Assembly: GCA_963713805.1 (NCBI GenBank)
Contig: CAVQNF010000039.1
Span: forward strand, 186,001 to 250,000
Length of the DNA: 64,000 nucleotides
From: GAS188 sp963713805
GTDB taxonomy: Bacteria; Pseudomonadota; Alphaproteobacteria; Rhizobiales; Beijerinckiaceae
Direction: 5' to 3'
The position numbers and the translations under genes were made by a program. Below the pieces are notes generated by a model. It ran no database searches, had not been told where the DNA came from, and saw only the letters and a program-made list of their open reading frames with translations. Positions 46,893-55,925 of this stretch are shown piece after piece. Each line of letters opens with the position of its first letter. The stretch's first letter is position 1.

Positions 46893-48171
46893 CAATAGAG
46901 CGCCTTGGGTGCCTTGATCGGTCGCGTTGCGCCTGGCGTCCTGCGGGAATTTTGTCTTAACCCTTTGTGCTCGATGCGCCTTTCAACCGCATCGTCGAAC
47001 ATCTTCACGTAATGTTCGTAGTGATTGGCAGGGTTGCCGATAATTTCCTCGTAAGCACAATCGGCAAATTCCTTGATGCGTCGGTCGTCTCGCGCGAAGT
47101 CCAGCACTTCGGCGATATTCGACAGATCGCGCTTGAGCGGCATGAAATGCCGATGAGGCTTGAAGATCCCGGAATACTCGCCCTCATAGAGAATTTGCGC
47201 CGCACCACACGCGGTCGCCTCGAAATGCCGAGGTGAGACCTGCGCGTAATTCACATTGCCTTCGAAGCGATGCAAGTATTCCTCGTTGGCCTTCAGGTAG
47301 TATTCCTTGGAAGTCGGGTCAGTCCCCGTGTTTCGCACTTCGAAGCTACGGCACCACTCCGCCACCTCCCCCGTGAAGTCGAACAAATTTCGATCCTGAT
47401 TCCGCACCTAACACAATCTTCGATCGGCCCAGGAAATCGAACCAGGCATTGCCGCCGATCCGATCTTCCCGGCGGCTTGAAATATCGGCTCGAAGATCGG
47501 GAACATTTGCGATCGCGGCCGCGACATCAAACCGATGCCGCGTTTTCGTAGCCGAGGCGACCGAACTCGAGCGGCTGGATCGATCCCCGATAGCTGATGT
47601 CGATTGATCTATCGGACAGGCTTTGAGCGGTTAAGTTCGCGCAGCGCAGGAGAGACGTATCCCGTGAATGCATGAATGAAGTCGACGTTTCCGACGACGT
47701 CACGCGGATAGACCTTCGGCACTTCCTCCGGCGGGAGGCAGGTTATGACGATGTCGAACTTCTTCTTCCCGATGAATTCGGAAAATCGGTTTGTTTGGAC
47801 GTGTTCGTCCTGTTTCATGAGAATCTTGAGGCCGTCATAATCCTCGAACGGCCTGCGTTGATCCTTGATCGAGGGAAAACAGATTTGAGGGGGAGTATGC
47901 TACGGTACAGTGGATAATCATGCCGTCTGTACGAGAACAGATCGAGCATTCCTGGAAGGCGAAGGGTGCTTCCCCGACCTGGCCAAAGATTAAGCACTTC
48001 AATGCGGTATCGGCTGAACGCCTGCCAGTTCGCAATGTTCTCGTAGATCGTAGGGATGCCATGTGGGTCATAAAAGCAAACCATCAGGAGCCGACCGAGC
48101 CCGTGACCCGGCCTTGCCCCAATGATGGGCATTAAACTTGGCTCATACGTTTTTCGCATCTCGTTCAACAA
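46892..48171 (-). CDS. CgeB-like glycosyltransferase, paralogue of the gene at 37844, frameshifted
   Basis: GT-B glycosyltransferase with the same blocks as 37844-39739. N-terminus GLGRLLMVCFYDPHGIPTIY, then ILMKQDEHVQTNRFSEFIGK, FDIVITCLPPEEVPKVYPRD, FIHAFTGYVSPALRELN, ISYRGSIQPLEFGRLGYE, IVLGAESGSNLFDFTGEVAE, NYAQVSPRHFEATACGAAQI, FMPLKRDLSNIAEVLDFARD. Frame changes near 47930, 47810, 47615, 47530 and 47405. Corrected length ~425 residues; it lacks the coiled-coil extension of the other paralogue. First gene of a two-gene minus-strand operon with the GT4 gene. Confidence 0.78.
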
Positions 48172-48489
48172 GCTGCTCCCTTTGAACTCAGAAACTTAGT
48201 CGCGTCCTCCTTAGAGGGTAAGCCAAACCCGTTCAAATCATCCAGGGCGTCATTCATCTGAGCTGCGTTAGCATGGATCGTCCCATTCGCGAACGATCGT
48301 GCTCGACCTGACCACCAGCGCGACAGTTACGTTATTTATAGCGGGCGCCGGGGTTTAGAGCGCCGCCCATGGTCGAGGCCCGCAGTTCCTCGATCGTCAA
48401 CCACCCGCGCATCACGTCGACGAGGGAACGAAGCTTCAGCTCGTGGGTTAGGCGAGTGCTCCTCCGCGACCCATCCACAGGTCGACGCC
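48172..48489. other. Intergenic region, right border of the polysaccharide locus
   Basis: 318 bp between the divergent glycosyltransferase gene and the small secreted protein gene. The part after 48418 (GAGGGAACGAAGCTTCAGC) is recognisably related to 54979-54998 upstream of the second copy of the small protein, but much more diverged than the coding repeats. No other gene is visible; promoters for both directions are expected here. Confidence 0.45.
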
Positions 48490-48702
48490 ATGAAATTTGC
48501 CGCCCCGCTTTTGGTCGCTTTGGTCTTGCTGTCGCCGGCTCCGGCCTATGCAAAAGGCTGTTTGAAGGGCGCCGTGGTGGGCGGGGTCGCGGGCCACTAC
48601 GCCGGACATCATGCTGTGCTCGGCGCCATGGCAGGCTGTGCCATCGGCCATCACAAGGCGAATGAGCGAGAGAAAGAGCGCAATCATCCGAGTGCCGGAT
48701 AG
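48490..48702 (+). CDS. Small secreted glycine-rich protein, copy A
   Basis: 70 residues: signal peptide MKFAAPLLVALVLLSPAPAY ending at AYA-KG, then GCLKGAVVGGVAGHYAGHHA and VLGAMAGCAIGHHK, a Gly/Ala-spaced hydrophobic stretch resembling a glycine zipper, with two Cys and several His, and a charged tail (ANEREKERNHPSAG). The mature part is identical to copy B at 55048-55260; only the signal peptide and upstream DNA differ. It lies 102 bp before a DHFR-like gene copy. Function unknown; small outer-membrane or periplasmic protein is likely. Confidence 0.75.
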   Translation: MKFAAPLLVALVLLSPAPAYAKGCLKGAVVGGVAGHYAGHHAVLGAMAGCAIGHHKANEREKERNHPSAG

Positions 48703-49174
48703 CGCCGCGCAACTCGGCCCTTGTCGTCCGCAGCCGAGCGGGTTGGTGTCCTGGAGTGCTGAAGCTCGTGTCGCCACCTCCGCTCGAAGAGCACGGCAAC
48801 ATCGATGCAGCGGACAGTCGTCAAGGTCGTCTGTGCCATAGGCCAATCGGGGCAGCTCGGGCCTCGACGGCAGGTTGCCGTGGGAGGGAAACCGAGGGGC
48901 CGAATACACGGCCGATGTGGCGCGATTTTTCGAAATCACCAGAGGCCACGTGCTGCTCGCCGGTCCGCGGACGCATCGAAAGCGTGCCGCAATTCGCTCG
49001 CGCGGATCGGGAGCTTTTCGTCTTGCGCTCCAGCATGGATCCTTGAGGAAACGCTGAAGCGCTTCGCAGGTCGCATCGTCTTCATCGGGGGTGGGCCCCC
49101 GGTCTGGAAAGCCTACGCACCCTTCGTCAGCCACTGGGACATCACGCGTCTACCCTATGATGGGCCCGCGGACC
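48550..49174 (+). repeat. Direct duplication, copy A (pairs with 55108-55730)
   Basis: 625 bp nearly identical to 55108-55730. It covers the mature part of the small secreted protein, the intergenic stretch and most of a DHFR-like gene. The length difference of +2 is explained by one missing base near 48713 and extra bases near 48857, 48974 and 49045. Identity ends abruptly at GGGCCCGCGGACC. The copies lie in the same orientation 6.56 kb apart. Confidence 0.9.
48805..49174 (+). pseudogene. DHFR-like gene, truncated copy
   Basis: Copy of the dihydrofolate reductase-like gene at 55364-55765. It starts MQRTVVKVVCAIGQSGQLG and then loses the frame through three single-base insertions (near 48857, 48974 and 49045); afterwards FAGRIVFIGGGPPVWKAYAP and DITRLPYDGPAD are back in frame. 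The last 11 residues and stop of the intact copy are replaced by unrelated sequence. The truncation is structural, so this copy is a pseudogene even if the insertions are sequence errors. Confidence 0.8.
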
Positions 49175-49219
49175 CGCCCGCGTCGGCAAGTGACGACCCG
49201 CGCCAAAGGGATCGCCGCA

Positions 49220-51097
49220 TTATCCCGAACCAAGCCCCTCGCCGCGCTTCTCACCCGGTACGCGTCCATGAATTCGATCGGAAGGGCGCGGCACTTCAGT
49301 CGCGCTGAAGTAGTTGTAGCGCGCGGCATTGATCGTGAGCGGCGTGTTGCCATTGGCGTCGCCGTTGAGCGTGCCGCCGAGCGAATGGACCACCGCGGCC
49401 GCGGCGTTGAGGCCCGTCGTCAGCCCGCCCTCGACCCAACCGGAGGTCCAGGAAATGCAATCGCCGGCGAGATAGACCCCGGTGTCGGCATCCGGGTTGA
49501 GGCATTTCTGATAGTCGAAGAACATCCGCTGGACGTATTGGTCCTGACCGGGCTCGCTCAGCTTGAAAGCGCCGGCGAAAAAGGGGCTCGACTGCCATTC
49601 CTCGAAGATGACGTTGTTCTGGTAATCGCCGTTGAGCGGTTGCAAATTCTGAACCCAGCTCGCTACCGGCTCTCCGATGGCCGTGAGCTGGTTGAGCAGA
49701 TATTTATAGAGAGCCGCGTTGTCCGTCGGGCCCGTGGGAGCGCCGCCGGTGATAGCCTGTTGCTTCACTGCGTCATCGTCCCAGACATAGCTGATGAAGC
49801 AGACACCCGTGCTCTCGGAGGGTTGTCCTTGCGGTGTGTAGTCGAGCGTATAGACTTGGTGGACGAGATCGTCCGTCTGCAGGCAACGCACCGCGTTCGG
49901 ATCGTTGCTCCAGAAATTTGCGATGCGTGCCGCAACCTTGTTCGCCGAGACCACATGCGTCCGCATGATCGCCGCCGCCACGTCACCGGACACCAGCTGG
50001 TTGCCGTATTGCGTGACATTGAGGTTCAGTTCCATCGCCCGCGTCGTCGTCGCGACGATAACGCGCGCGTAGGGGCCTAGGTAAGCTTCGCCCGGAGTGG
50101 CGAGGACGAACCCGCCCGTCTCCTGCAATGCGATCCCACTGATCGGCGCGTTGGTGACGACCGAGGAGTTCCCCGATTGCCCGACGAGCCCGGCGAATGT
50201 CAGGGGTAGCGTGCGGATGCCGTCGTTCAGCGTCGGGCTCGGCTGGAGGAACTTCTGCGTCGTCTCAAGCTCGTTCACCATGAGACGGAAGATGTCCATG
50301 AAGCTGATCGGATAGAGCGGTCCAAATCCGCCCGAGCCGACGCCGAGCGCGCCGAAGCGATCGAAATCCCCGAAGGTCCAGGCCACACCGCCGGGAATGG
50401 GGTAGCCGCCCGCTCCGGTGAAGATCTCGTAGAGCGCGGTGTAAAAGGACTTCTGGCCGAAGACGTTCAAATAATTCTGCCAATATCCCGCCGCCGTCTC
50501 GATCTCGCCAGCCGCGAGGGCGAGCGTGATCGTCTTCGCAGACGGCAGCTCGGCCGAGAGGCCATCGCCAGTGACGAAGGCGACCCAGCCGTTATAGACC
50601 TTGGTGAAATCCGACGGCGGCGAAGTGCCGCCCTGCCACAGCTCGGCTTCGCCGCCATAGCACACATAGGTATTCTCGACTCCCGGATCGGGAAAGTCCT
50701 TGAGGCTGCAGAGTCCGCCGGGAACGATGCCGAGGTTCCTGAGGTAGAAGTCGAGGATGAATTCGGTTGGCGGAAATCGCATCGACCCCATTTCCGCGAC
50801 ATCTGTCCCCCCTGTCGAGAACATGGTCGAGGCACAACGGCCACCGACCGTGCTCGATTGCTCGAAGACCGTGACGGCGCACCCGGCCCGCATGAGCTCG
50901 TAGGCGGCGCAAAGGCCGGAGACGCCACCGCCGATGATGGCGACCGCTGGGCTGCCCGTGACCGTGCCGATCGGCGAGCTGCCTTGCGAGAGAAAGGCGA
51001 GCCATTGGTCGTATGAGAAATCGGGCGTGTCGATATAAGGATGCGGCCCATTGGGCGGACATGCCGACGCGGCCCGCAATGTCTTGATGATGCTCAT
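49220..51097 (-). CDS. Flavin-dependent amine oxidase / L-amino-acid oxidase family
   Basis: Intact 625-residue FAD enzyme of the monoamine-oxidase/tryptophan 2-monooxygenase type. The dinucleotide fold PAVAIIGGGVSGLCAAYELM with VTVFEQSSTVGGRCAS (residues ~50-90) is textbook; DVAEMGSMRFPPTEFILDFY is the GGMR-like substrate loop. The C-terminal FAD motif is VYLAGDCISWTSGWVEGGLT. It lacks a signal peptide. An N-terminal extension (HPYIDTPDFSYDQWLAFL) resembles bacterial tryptophan 2-monooxygenases and indole-type amino-acid oxidases, but the substrate cannot be assigned. The natural C-terminus is probably near YNYFSAT, the last 25 residues being repeat-border sequence. It follows the cyclase gene by 66 bp in the same direction and so is probably co-transcribed. 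Confidence 0.85.
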   Translation of the reverse strand: MSIIKTLRAASACPPNGPHPYIDTPDFSYDQWLAFLSQGSSPIGTVTGSPAVAIIGGGVSGLCAAYELMRAGCAVTVFEQSSTVGGRCASTMFSTGGTDVAEMGSMRFPPTEFILDFYLRNLGIVPGGLCSLKDFPDPGVENTYVCYGGEAELWQGGTSPPSDFTKVYNGWVAFVTGDGLSAELPSAKTITLALAAGEIETAAGYWQNYLNVFGQKSFYTALYEIFTGAGGYPIPGGVAWTFGDFDRFGALGVGSGGFGPLYPISFMDIFRLMVNELETTQKFLQPSPTLNDGIRTLPLTFAGLVGQSGNSSVVTNAPISGIALQETGGFVLATPGEAYLGPYARVIVATTTRAMELNLNVTQYGNQLVSGDVAAAIMRTHVVSANKVAARIANFWSNDPNAVRCLQTDDLVHQVYTLDYTPQGQPSESTGVCFISYVWDDDAVKQQAITGGAPTGPTDNAALYKYLLNQLTAIGEPVASWVQNLQPLNGDYQNNVIFEEWQSSPFFAGAFKLSEPGQDQYVQRMFFDYQKCLNPDADTGVYLAGDCISWTSGWVEGGLTTGLNAAAAVVHSLGGTLNGDANGNTPLTINAARYNYFSATEVPRPSDRIHGRVPGEKRGEGLGSG

Positions 51098-51163
51098 GCC
51101 CAGCCTCTCCTCAGAATTCGCTCAAATGAGCCCTGTCGAATCGTCCGCACCCCTCCAGCAAGC

Positions 51164-54100
51164 TCACGCGCCGAGCTCGGTGAGCATCGCTGCGGCCTCG
51201 CGCAGATCGGCGGTGTCGTGCCCCTCGCTGAACCAGCCATGGATTTCTTCCAGCAGCCGACGCGCCTCGGCGGCCTTGCCTCGGCCTGCCCAGAGGCGCG
51301 CGAGGCTGGTCGCGGCGCGCAGCTCCCAAGACTTCGCTTTTTGCGCGCGCGCAACGTCGAGCGCTTCGCGAAACGCGGTTTCGGCCGCCGAGGTGCGATC
51401 GCCCGGGAGCGCGAGCGTGAACTCGCCACGAAGACGGTGGAGCTCCGCCTGCCACCAGCGGTCCTGACTTTGCTCGACGGCGCGAAGCGCCTCATCGATC
51501 GTTTGCAGTGCCTCCTCGACGCGTCCGACGCCGGCGAGCCCGTCAGCGAGGAGGCCGAGAAGCTCCGGCCGGTAGAGCTGGCCACCGATCTCCTCATAGG
51601 AGGAGAGTGCCTGGCGAATGGCCATCACTCCCTCCTCGCCCCCGCCGCGTGCCGCCAGCGTGCTGCCGTGGAGCGCGGCGCTGGCGAGCCCCCAGAAGGG
51701 AAAGCGATGCTCGTCGCAAATGCGCATCGCCAGAGCGGTCGTGTGCTCGGTCTCCTCCTTCTCGCGCAAAAGCTTGTGCAACCAGCCTTCGAAATAATGG
51801 CCGAAAGCGACGCTGAACGGGTGCTGAGAGAGCCCCTGCGCAATTTGGCGCGCCCGCGCCATGCTTTGCCGCGCGCGATCGGGATAGCCGAGCGTCCACA
51901 AGGTCAGCGCCTCATGCGTCTCGATGGCGACACCGGTGTCGGCACCGCCATGCTCGTAGACGAGCGCGTGGTGCTGGGCGGGATCGTACATCTCGCCGCC
52001 GCGCGCGAGTTGGGCGAGCGCCTGCGGAAACTCGCCAAGATAGAAGAGCGCGATGCCCATCACCTGGCAGGTTTCCAGGAGAAAGCCGCTGTCCTCGAGC
52101 TTCTCGGCGACGGCGCGATATTGCTCGGCCATCTCCAGCGCGGCACCGATGGGTCCGCCGGTGAGATAGCGCACCCACAATCCCCACAGGATATTGGCAA
52201 GTTGCGGCGAGCCGCCGACCTCGACGCTCAACTCTCGCGCCCGGCCGTAGGTCGCCTCGACCTCGGGTGACGCATAGCCGCGAACGGCGATCAACGGCAC
52301 GCCCAGCGCCACATGGAGATCGAGCGCAAGCTGCGCGCGATGCTTCCCGTTGGGCAGCAGCTCCACGAGCTCGATCGCCTTCGAGAGCTGCGCGATCGCC
52401 TCGACGTTCGCCGAGCGCTCGATCGCTTGCTGCCCGGCCTGCTTCCAATACCCGATCGCCTGATCGGCGAGACCCGCCTCCGAATAGTGATAGGCGAGGA
52501 GATCGGGCTTCGTGACGCGGGTCTCGCCGAACTCCTCCTCGAGGATCCGTGCGATCTTCGCGTGATAAAGCCGTCGCCGGCTGCGCAGGAGCAACTCGTA
52601 GGCCGCGTCGCGCGTCAAGGCATGCTTGAAGAGATAAGTGGCTTGCGGTGGCCGGCCGCGCGCATAGACGATCTCGGCCGCCACGAGCTGGTTGAGGCCC
52701 CGGGTCAGGGTCGCGTCATCCATCTCCGAGACCACCTGGATGATCTCGTAGGAGAAATCGCGGCCGATGGTGGCGCCGAGTTGCGCGATATCGCGCGCGG
52801 TCGTCAGCCTGTCGAGCCGCGCCATGAGCGAATCCTGCAGCGTCGTCGGAATGGCCAGCGACTGCAGGGGCCCGCGCAGCACGTATTTTCCGTCCTCGTC
52901 GCGCAGCAGCCCCAACTCGAGGATCATCTTCACCAGCTCTTCGATGAAGAGCGGCACGCCGTCGCTCTTGGCCACCACTTGCTCGACCACCTCGGGCGGA
53001 AGCGCGCGTCCTTTGGCGATATCGGAGATGACCGTCTCCGACTGCGCGCGAGAAAGGCGGTTGAGGACGATGTGGGTGAAATACGAGCGGGTCGGCCAAG
53101 GGATCTGGAAATCGGGCCGAAAGGCGAGCACGAGCAGCATCGTCGTCGTCGGCACTTGCTCCATCAGTAACTGAAGCATCTCGACGGTCGTCGGATCGGC
53201 CCAGTGAAAATCCTCGAAGATGACGAGCGTCGGCCGGCGCTCCGCGCGCTCCAAAAGCCAGGAGGCGATGGTCTCGAGCGTCTGTTGGCGCTGTTGCGCC
53301 GAGGTGAGCTGAAGTGGGGGATAGCGGTCTTCCGGCAGCGGAAGGGAAAGGAGAGCGGCAAGCAGGCAAAGGGCGAGGTCGCTGTTGAAGTGAAATTGCG
53401 CGAGCCCCCGCTCGAGCTTCTCGAGCTTCGTCTCGACACTGTCGTCGCGGCGAAAGTCGAGCGCCCGGTGCATGTGGTCGACAACGGGATAAAGGGCATT
53501 GTTGCTATGGAATGGCGAGCAGCGAAAGGTGAGCCGCGCGGCACCCTCGCCGTCCACATGCGACTTGATCGCGGCGAGGAGCCGCGATTTGCCGACGCCG
53601 GCCTCGCCGCTGAGCAGCACGACATGACCGTGCCCGTCCTGCATATGCGCCCAGCGCTCGGTCAGCAGCCGAATCTCGGATTTGCGACCCACGATCGGCG
53701 TCGCCCGGCCGGTGGCTGCGCGGTCGCGCGTCTCGGCCTCGATCTCGGCCTCGATGCGGTAGAGAAACATCGGCTGGCTGATGCCTTTCAGCGCATGGGC
53801 GCCGATCTCCTCGCCGATGAAATGGCCCTGGACGAGGCGCCAGGTCGCCGCGCTCGCCACCACCGAGTTCCGCGTGGCCAGCGACTGAATGCGCGACGCG
53901 ACGTTGAGGGTCTCACCGAGCGCGACGCGATCGGCATTCTGGCTACCCTCGAGCTCACCGACCACCACCCGCCCGGTGTGGACGCCGATTCGGACGCCGA
54001 TCCGCACGCGGAACTTCGCGGCAAGGTCCGTGTTCAATTTTTCGATCGCGGCGATGATCGCCCGCGCGGCGTGGATCGCGCGGATCGCGTCATCCTCATG

Positions 54101-54577
54101 GGCCACGGGGTAGCCGTGGTAGACGAGCAAGCCATCGCCGAGATATTGCGCGATGTGGCCGCCGAAACGCTCGATGACGCTGGCGCTCGCCTGATAATAG
54201 GCGTTGAGCACCTCACGAAAGTCCTCGGGATCGAGCTCAGTCGATAATGCCGTCGATTCGATGAGATCGCAGAACATCACGGTGAGCTGCCGCCGCTCGC
54301 CCGAGACGGCGAGCGGCTCGGCTGCGAGAGCGGCGGGGCGCGGCTGTTCGGCGCCCGGAAGGGACGCTCCGGTGGCCTCGGCAAGGTCGGTGCCGATGTA
54401 GACGAGGATCGTGCCGCCCTCGTCGGTGGCGACCCGCTGCACCTCGACGATCTCGGCCTTCAAGTCGTCGATGAACTGGTCGTCGGCATCGAATTGACGT
54501 TTGAGGGCGCGGTAAGAGATGCGCCTATGCCGGCGCAGCAGCTCGAGTGTTTGATTGAGAGCGTCTTCGAACGTCAC
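51164..54577 (-). CDS. Class III adenylate/guanylate cyclase - AAA ATPase - TPR signalling protein
   Basis: Intact 1137-residue multidomain protein. Residues ~1-60 form the small N-terminal domain often found in this family. The cyclase domain (~95-280) has the metal Asp in TVMFCDLIESTALS, the second Asp in YLGDGLLVYHGYP (about D147), RIGVHTGRVVVGELEG and the LGETLNVASRIQSLA helix, so catalytic residues appear kept. A predicted STAND-like ATPase follows: Walker A LLSGEAGVGKSRLLAAI (~residue 324), Walker B TLVIFEDFHWADPTTVEML. From ~680 to the end are TPR-type helical repeats (AYHYSEAGLADQAIGYWKQA). Such proteins couple a ligand- or protein-sensing TPR/ATPase platform to cyclic nucleotide output. 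Upstream partner of the amine oxidase gene. Confidence 0.9.
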   Translation of the reverse strand: MTFEDALNQTLELLRRHRRISYRALKRQFDADDQFIDDLKAEIVEVQRVATDEGGTILVYIGTDLAEATGASLPGAEQPRPAALAAEPLAVSGERRQLTVMFCDLIESTALSTELDPEDFREVLNAYYQASASVIERFGGHIAQYLGDGLLVYHGYPVAHEDDAIRAIHAARAIIAAIEKLNTDLAAKFRVRIGVRIGVHTGRVVVGELEGSQNADRVALGETLNVASRIQSLATRNSVVASAATWRLVQGHFIGEEIGAHALKGISQPMFLYRIEAEIEAETRDRAATGRATPIVGRKSEIRLLTERWAHMQDGHGHVVLLSGEAGVGKSRLLAAIKSHVDGEGAARLTFRCSPFHSNNALYPVVDHMHRALDFRRDDSVETKLEKLERGLAQFHFNSDLALCLLAALLSLPLPEDRYPPLQLTSAQQRQQTLETIASWLLERAERRPTLVIFEDFHWADPTTVEMLQLLMEQVPTTTMLLVLAFRPDFQIPWPTRSYFTHIVLNRLSRAQSETVISDIAKGRALPPEVVEQVVAKSDGVPLFIEELVKMILELGLLRDEDGKYVLRGPLQSLAIPTTLQDSLMARLDRLTTARDIAQLGATIGRDFSYEIIQVVSEMDDATLTRGLNQLVAAEIVYARGRPPQATYLFKHALTRDAAYELLLRSRRRLYHAKIARILEEEFGETRVTKPDLLAYHYSEAGLADQAIGYWKQAGQQAIERSANVEAIAQLSKAIELVELLPNGKHRAQLALDLHVALGVPLIAVRGYASPEVEATYGRARELSVEVGGSPQLANILWGLWVRYLTGGPIGAALEMAEQYRAVAEKLEDSGFLLETCQVMGIALFYLGEFPQALAQLARGGEMYDPAQHHALVYEHGGADTGVAIETHEALTLWTLGYPDRARQSMARARQIAQGLSQHPFSVAFGHYFEGWLHKLLREKEETEHTTALAMRICDEHRFPFWGLASAALHGSTLAARGGGEEGVMAIRQALSSYEEIGGQLYRPELLGLLADGLAGVGRVEEALQTIDEALRAVEQSQDRWWQAELHRLRGEFTLALPGDRTSAAETAFREALDVARAQKAKSWELRAATSLARLWAGRGKAAEARRLLEEIHGWFSEGHDTADLREAAAMLTELGA

Positions 54578-55047
54578 GGTCTGACTCGAGCGGGCGAAGA
54601 GGGCACCGGCGTCTTGTGAGAGCTAATTGTCGTCTAGCGGAAGCGGTGAACCCTTTTCGCATCAAGCGCGACGCTTCGCAACCGCTGCGTCGCTAATTTA
54701 AGCTATTAGAGCTGGCTTTTGTCGGAAAAGATTGCGTGGATTTTTCGCCTTTTCCGCTGGATGCTCGTGGCGTACGGGTGCGGTTGTGGTGAAGCTCGGG
54801 GCAACCGCCGGCTCGTTGCCGCAGGCTGGTCCTCATGGCCTCGATCAACGATCCGGCAGAGGCCCCTTTGAATGCTCGCCCGTGTGAGCATCATCCTGAG
54901 GAGGCAACCCCATGCTGTCGGGGTGCCGCTCTTTGCCGAATGCGAAGGTTCCCCGACGATCAGAGCCGGCGTCGGGACAAGGGAACGAAGTTTCAGTGTG
55001 CGTGTTCAGGTGAATGCCTTTCCATGTTCCACCACGAGGTCGATCCC
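54578..55047. other. Intergenic region upstream of cyclase gene and of copy B
   Basis: 470 bp between divergent genes. A segment near 54700-54730 is AT-rich (GCTATTAGAGCTGGCTTTTG). From ~54978 the sequence is diverged but alignable to the region upstream of copy A at 48418. I see no supported gene; short open frames across it have no ribosome site or domain. Confidence 0.45.
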
Positions 55048-55260
55048 ATGAGACGTTTCGCCCCGCTCTTGATGACCCTGCTCTTGCTGTCGCCGGGTCC
55101 AGCATACGCAAAAGGCTGTTTGAAGGGCGCCGTGGTGGGCGGGGTCGCGGGCCACTACGCCGGACATCATGCTGTGCTCGGCGCCATGGCAGGCTGTGCC
55201 ATCGGCCATCACAAGGCGAATGAGCGAGAGAAAGAGCGCAATCATCCGAGTGCCGGATAG
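55048..55260 (+). CDS. Small secreted glycine-rich protein, copy B
   Basis: 70 residues. Signal peptide MRRFAPLLMTLLLLSPGPAY with cleavage after AYA; the mature sequence from KGCLKGAVVGG onward is the same as in copy A. Because the signal peptides differ in about a third of positions while the mature regions are identical, the 3' part has either been duplicated recently or been homogenised by gene conversion. It precedes the intact DHFR-like gene by 103 bp. Confidence 0.75.
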   Translation: MRRFAPLLMTLLLLSPGPAYAKGCLKGAVVGGVAGHYAGHHAVLGAMAGCAIGHHKANEREKERNHPSAG

Positions 55261-55730
55261 CGCCGCGCAACCTCGGCCCTCGTCATCCGGAGCCGAGCGG
55301 GTTGGTGTCATGGAGTGCTGAAGCTCGTGTCGCCACTTCCGCTCAAAGAGCACGGCAACATCGATGCAGCGGACCGTCGTCAAGGTCGTCTGTGCCATAG
55401 GCCATTCGGGGCAGCTCGGCCTCGACGGCAGGTTGCCGTGGGAGGGAAACCGAGGGGCCGAATACACGGCCGATGTGGCGCGATTTTTCGAAATCACCAG
55501 AGGCCACGTGCTGCTCGCCGGTCCGCGGACGATCGAAAGCGTGCCGCAGTTCGCTCGCGCGGATCGGGAGCTTTTCGTCTTGCGCTCCAGCATGGATCCT
55601 GGGGAAACGCTGAAGCGCTTCGCAGGTCGCATCGTCTTCATCGGGGGTGGGCCCCCGGTCTGGAAAGCCTACGCACCCTTCGTCAGCCACTGGGACATCA
55701 CGCGTCTACCCTATGATGGGCCCGCGGACC
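55108..55730 (+). repeat. Direct duplication, copy B (pairs with 48550-49174)
   Basis: 623 bp, the better preserved copy. It extends from inside the signal peptide region of the small protein to ten codons before the DHFR-like stop. No inverted repeats or transposase accompany the duplication, so it is not an obvious composite transposon. Confidence 0.9.
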
Positions 55731-55765
55731 GCTGGTTCGAGCCCGAATGGCTTGTTCCGAGGTGA
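55364..55765 (+). CDS. Short dihydrofolate reductase-like protein
   Basis: 133 residues. The DHFR pattern is visible: VVKVVCAIGHSGQLGLDGRL with PWEG (the Pro-Trp pair of the Met20 loop), FFEITRGHVLLAGPRTIESV (xxGRxTxES-type motif), IVFIGGGPPVWKAY (GG-x-x-Y phosphate-binding motif) and a last strand around DITRLPYDGPADRWFEPEW. At 133 residues it is shorter than typical FolA (~160), missing loop regions between the core strands, so it may be a divergent DHFR-fold reductase rather than the housekeeping enzyme. A truncated copy lies at 48805-49174. Confidence 0.75.
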   Translation: MQRTVVKVVCAIGHSGQLGLDGRLPWEGNRGAEYTADVARFFEITRGHVLLAGPRTIESVPQFARADRELFVLRSSMDPGETLKRFAGRIVFIGGGPPVWKAYAPFVSHWDITRLPYDGPADRWFEPEWLVPR

Positions 55766-55925
55766 TTTCGCGGGCTCCGGCAGACACGTTCCAGAACCGC
55801 GACGGGCCGACGCGCAGGTCAAGCGACGAATCGCATATGGGGCCGACGAGAGCGGCATCGGATCATCTTCAGCTCCGCGCCACCGAGCCGGGCGCGAGCC
55901 TGGCCACATGCGCAAGCGCGGCAGT

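Noticed and set aside
51041..52270. Long plus-strand open frames opposite the cyclase and amine oxidase genes (also at 53204-54247)
   Set aside because: Antisense shadows of intact minus-strand genes in GC-rich DNA; compositions rich in Arg, Ala and Gly without motifs.
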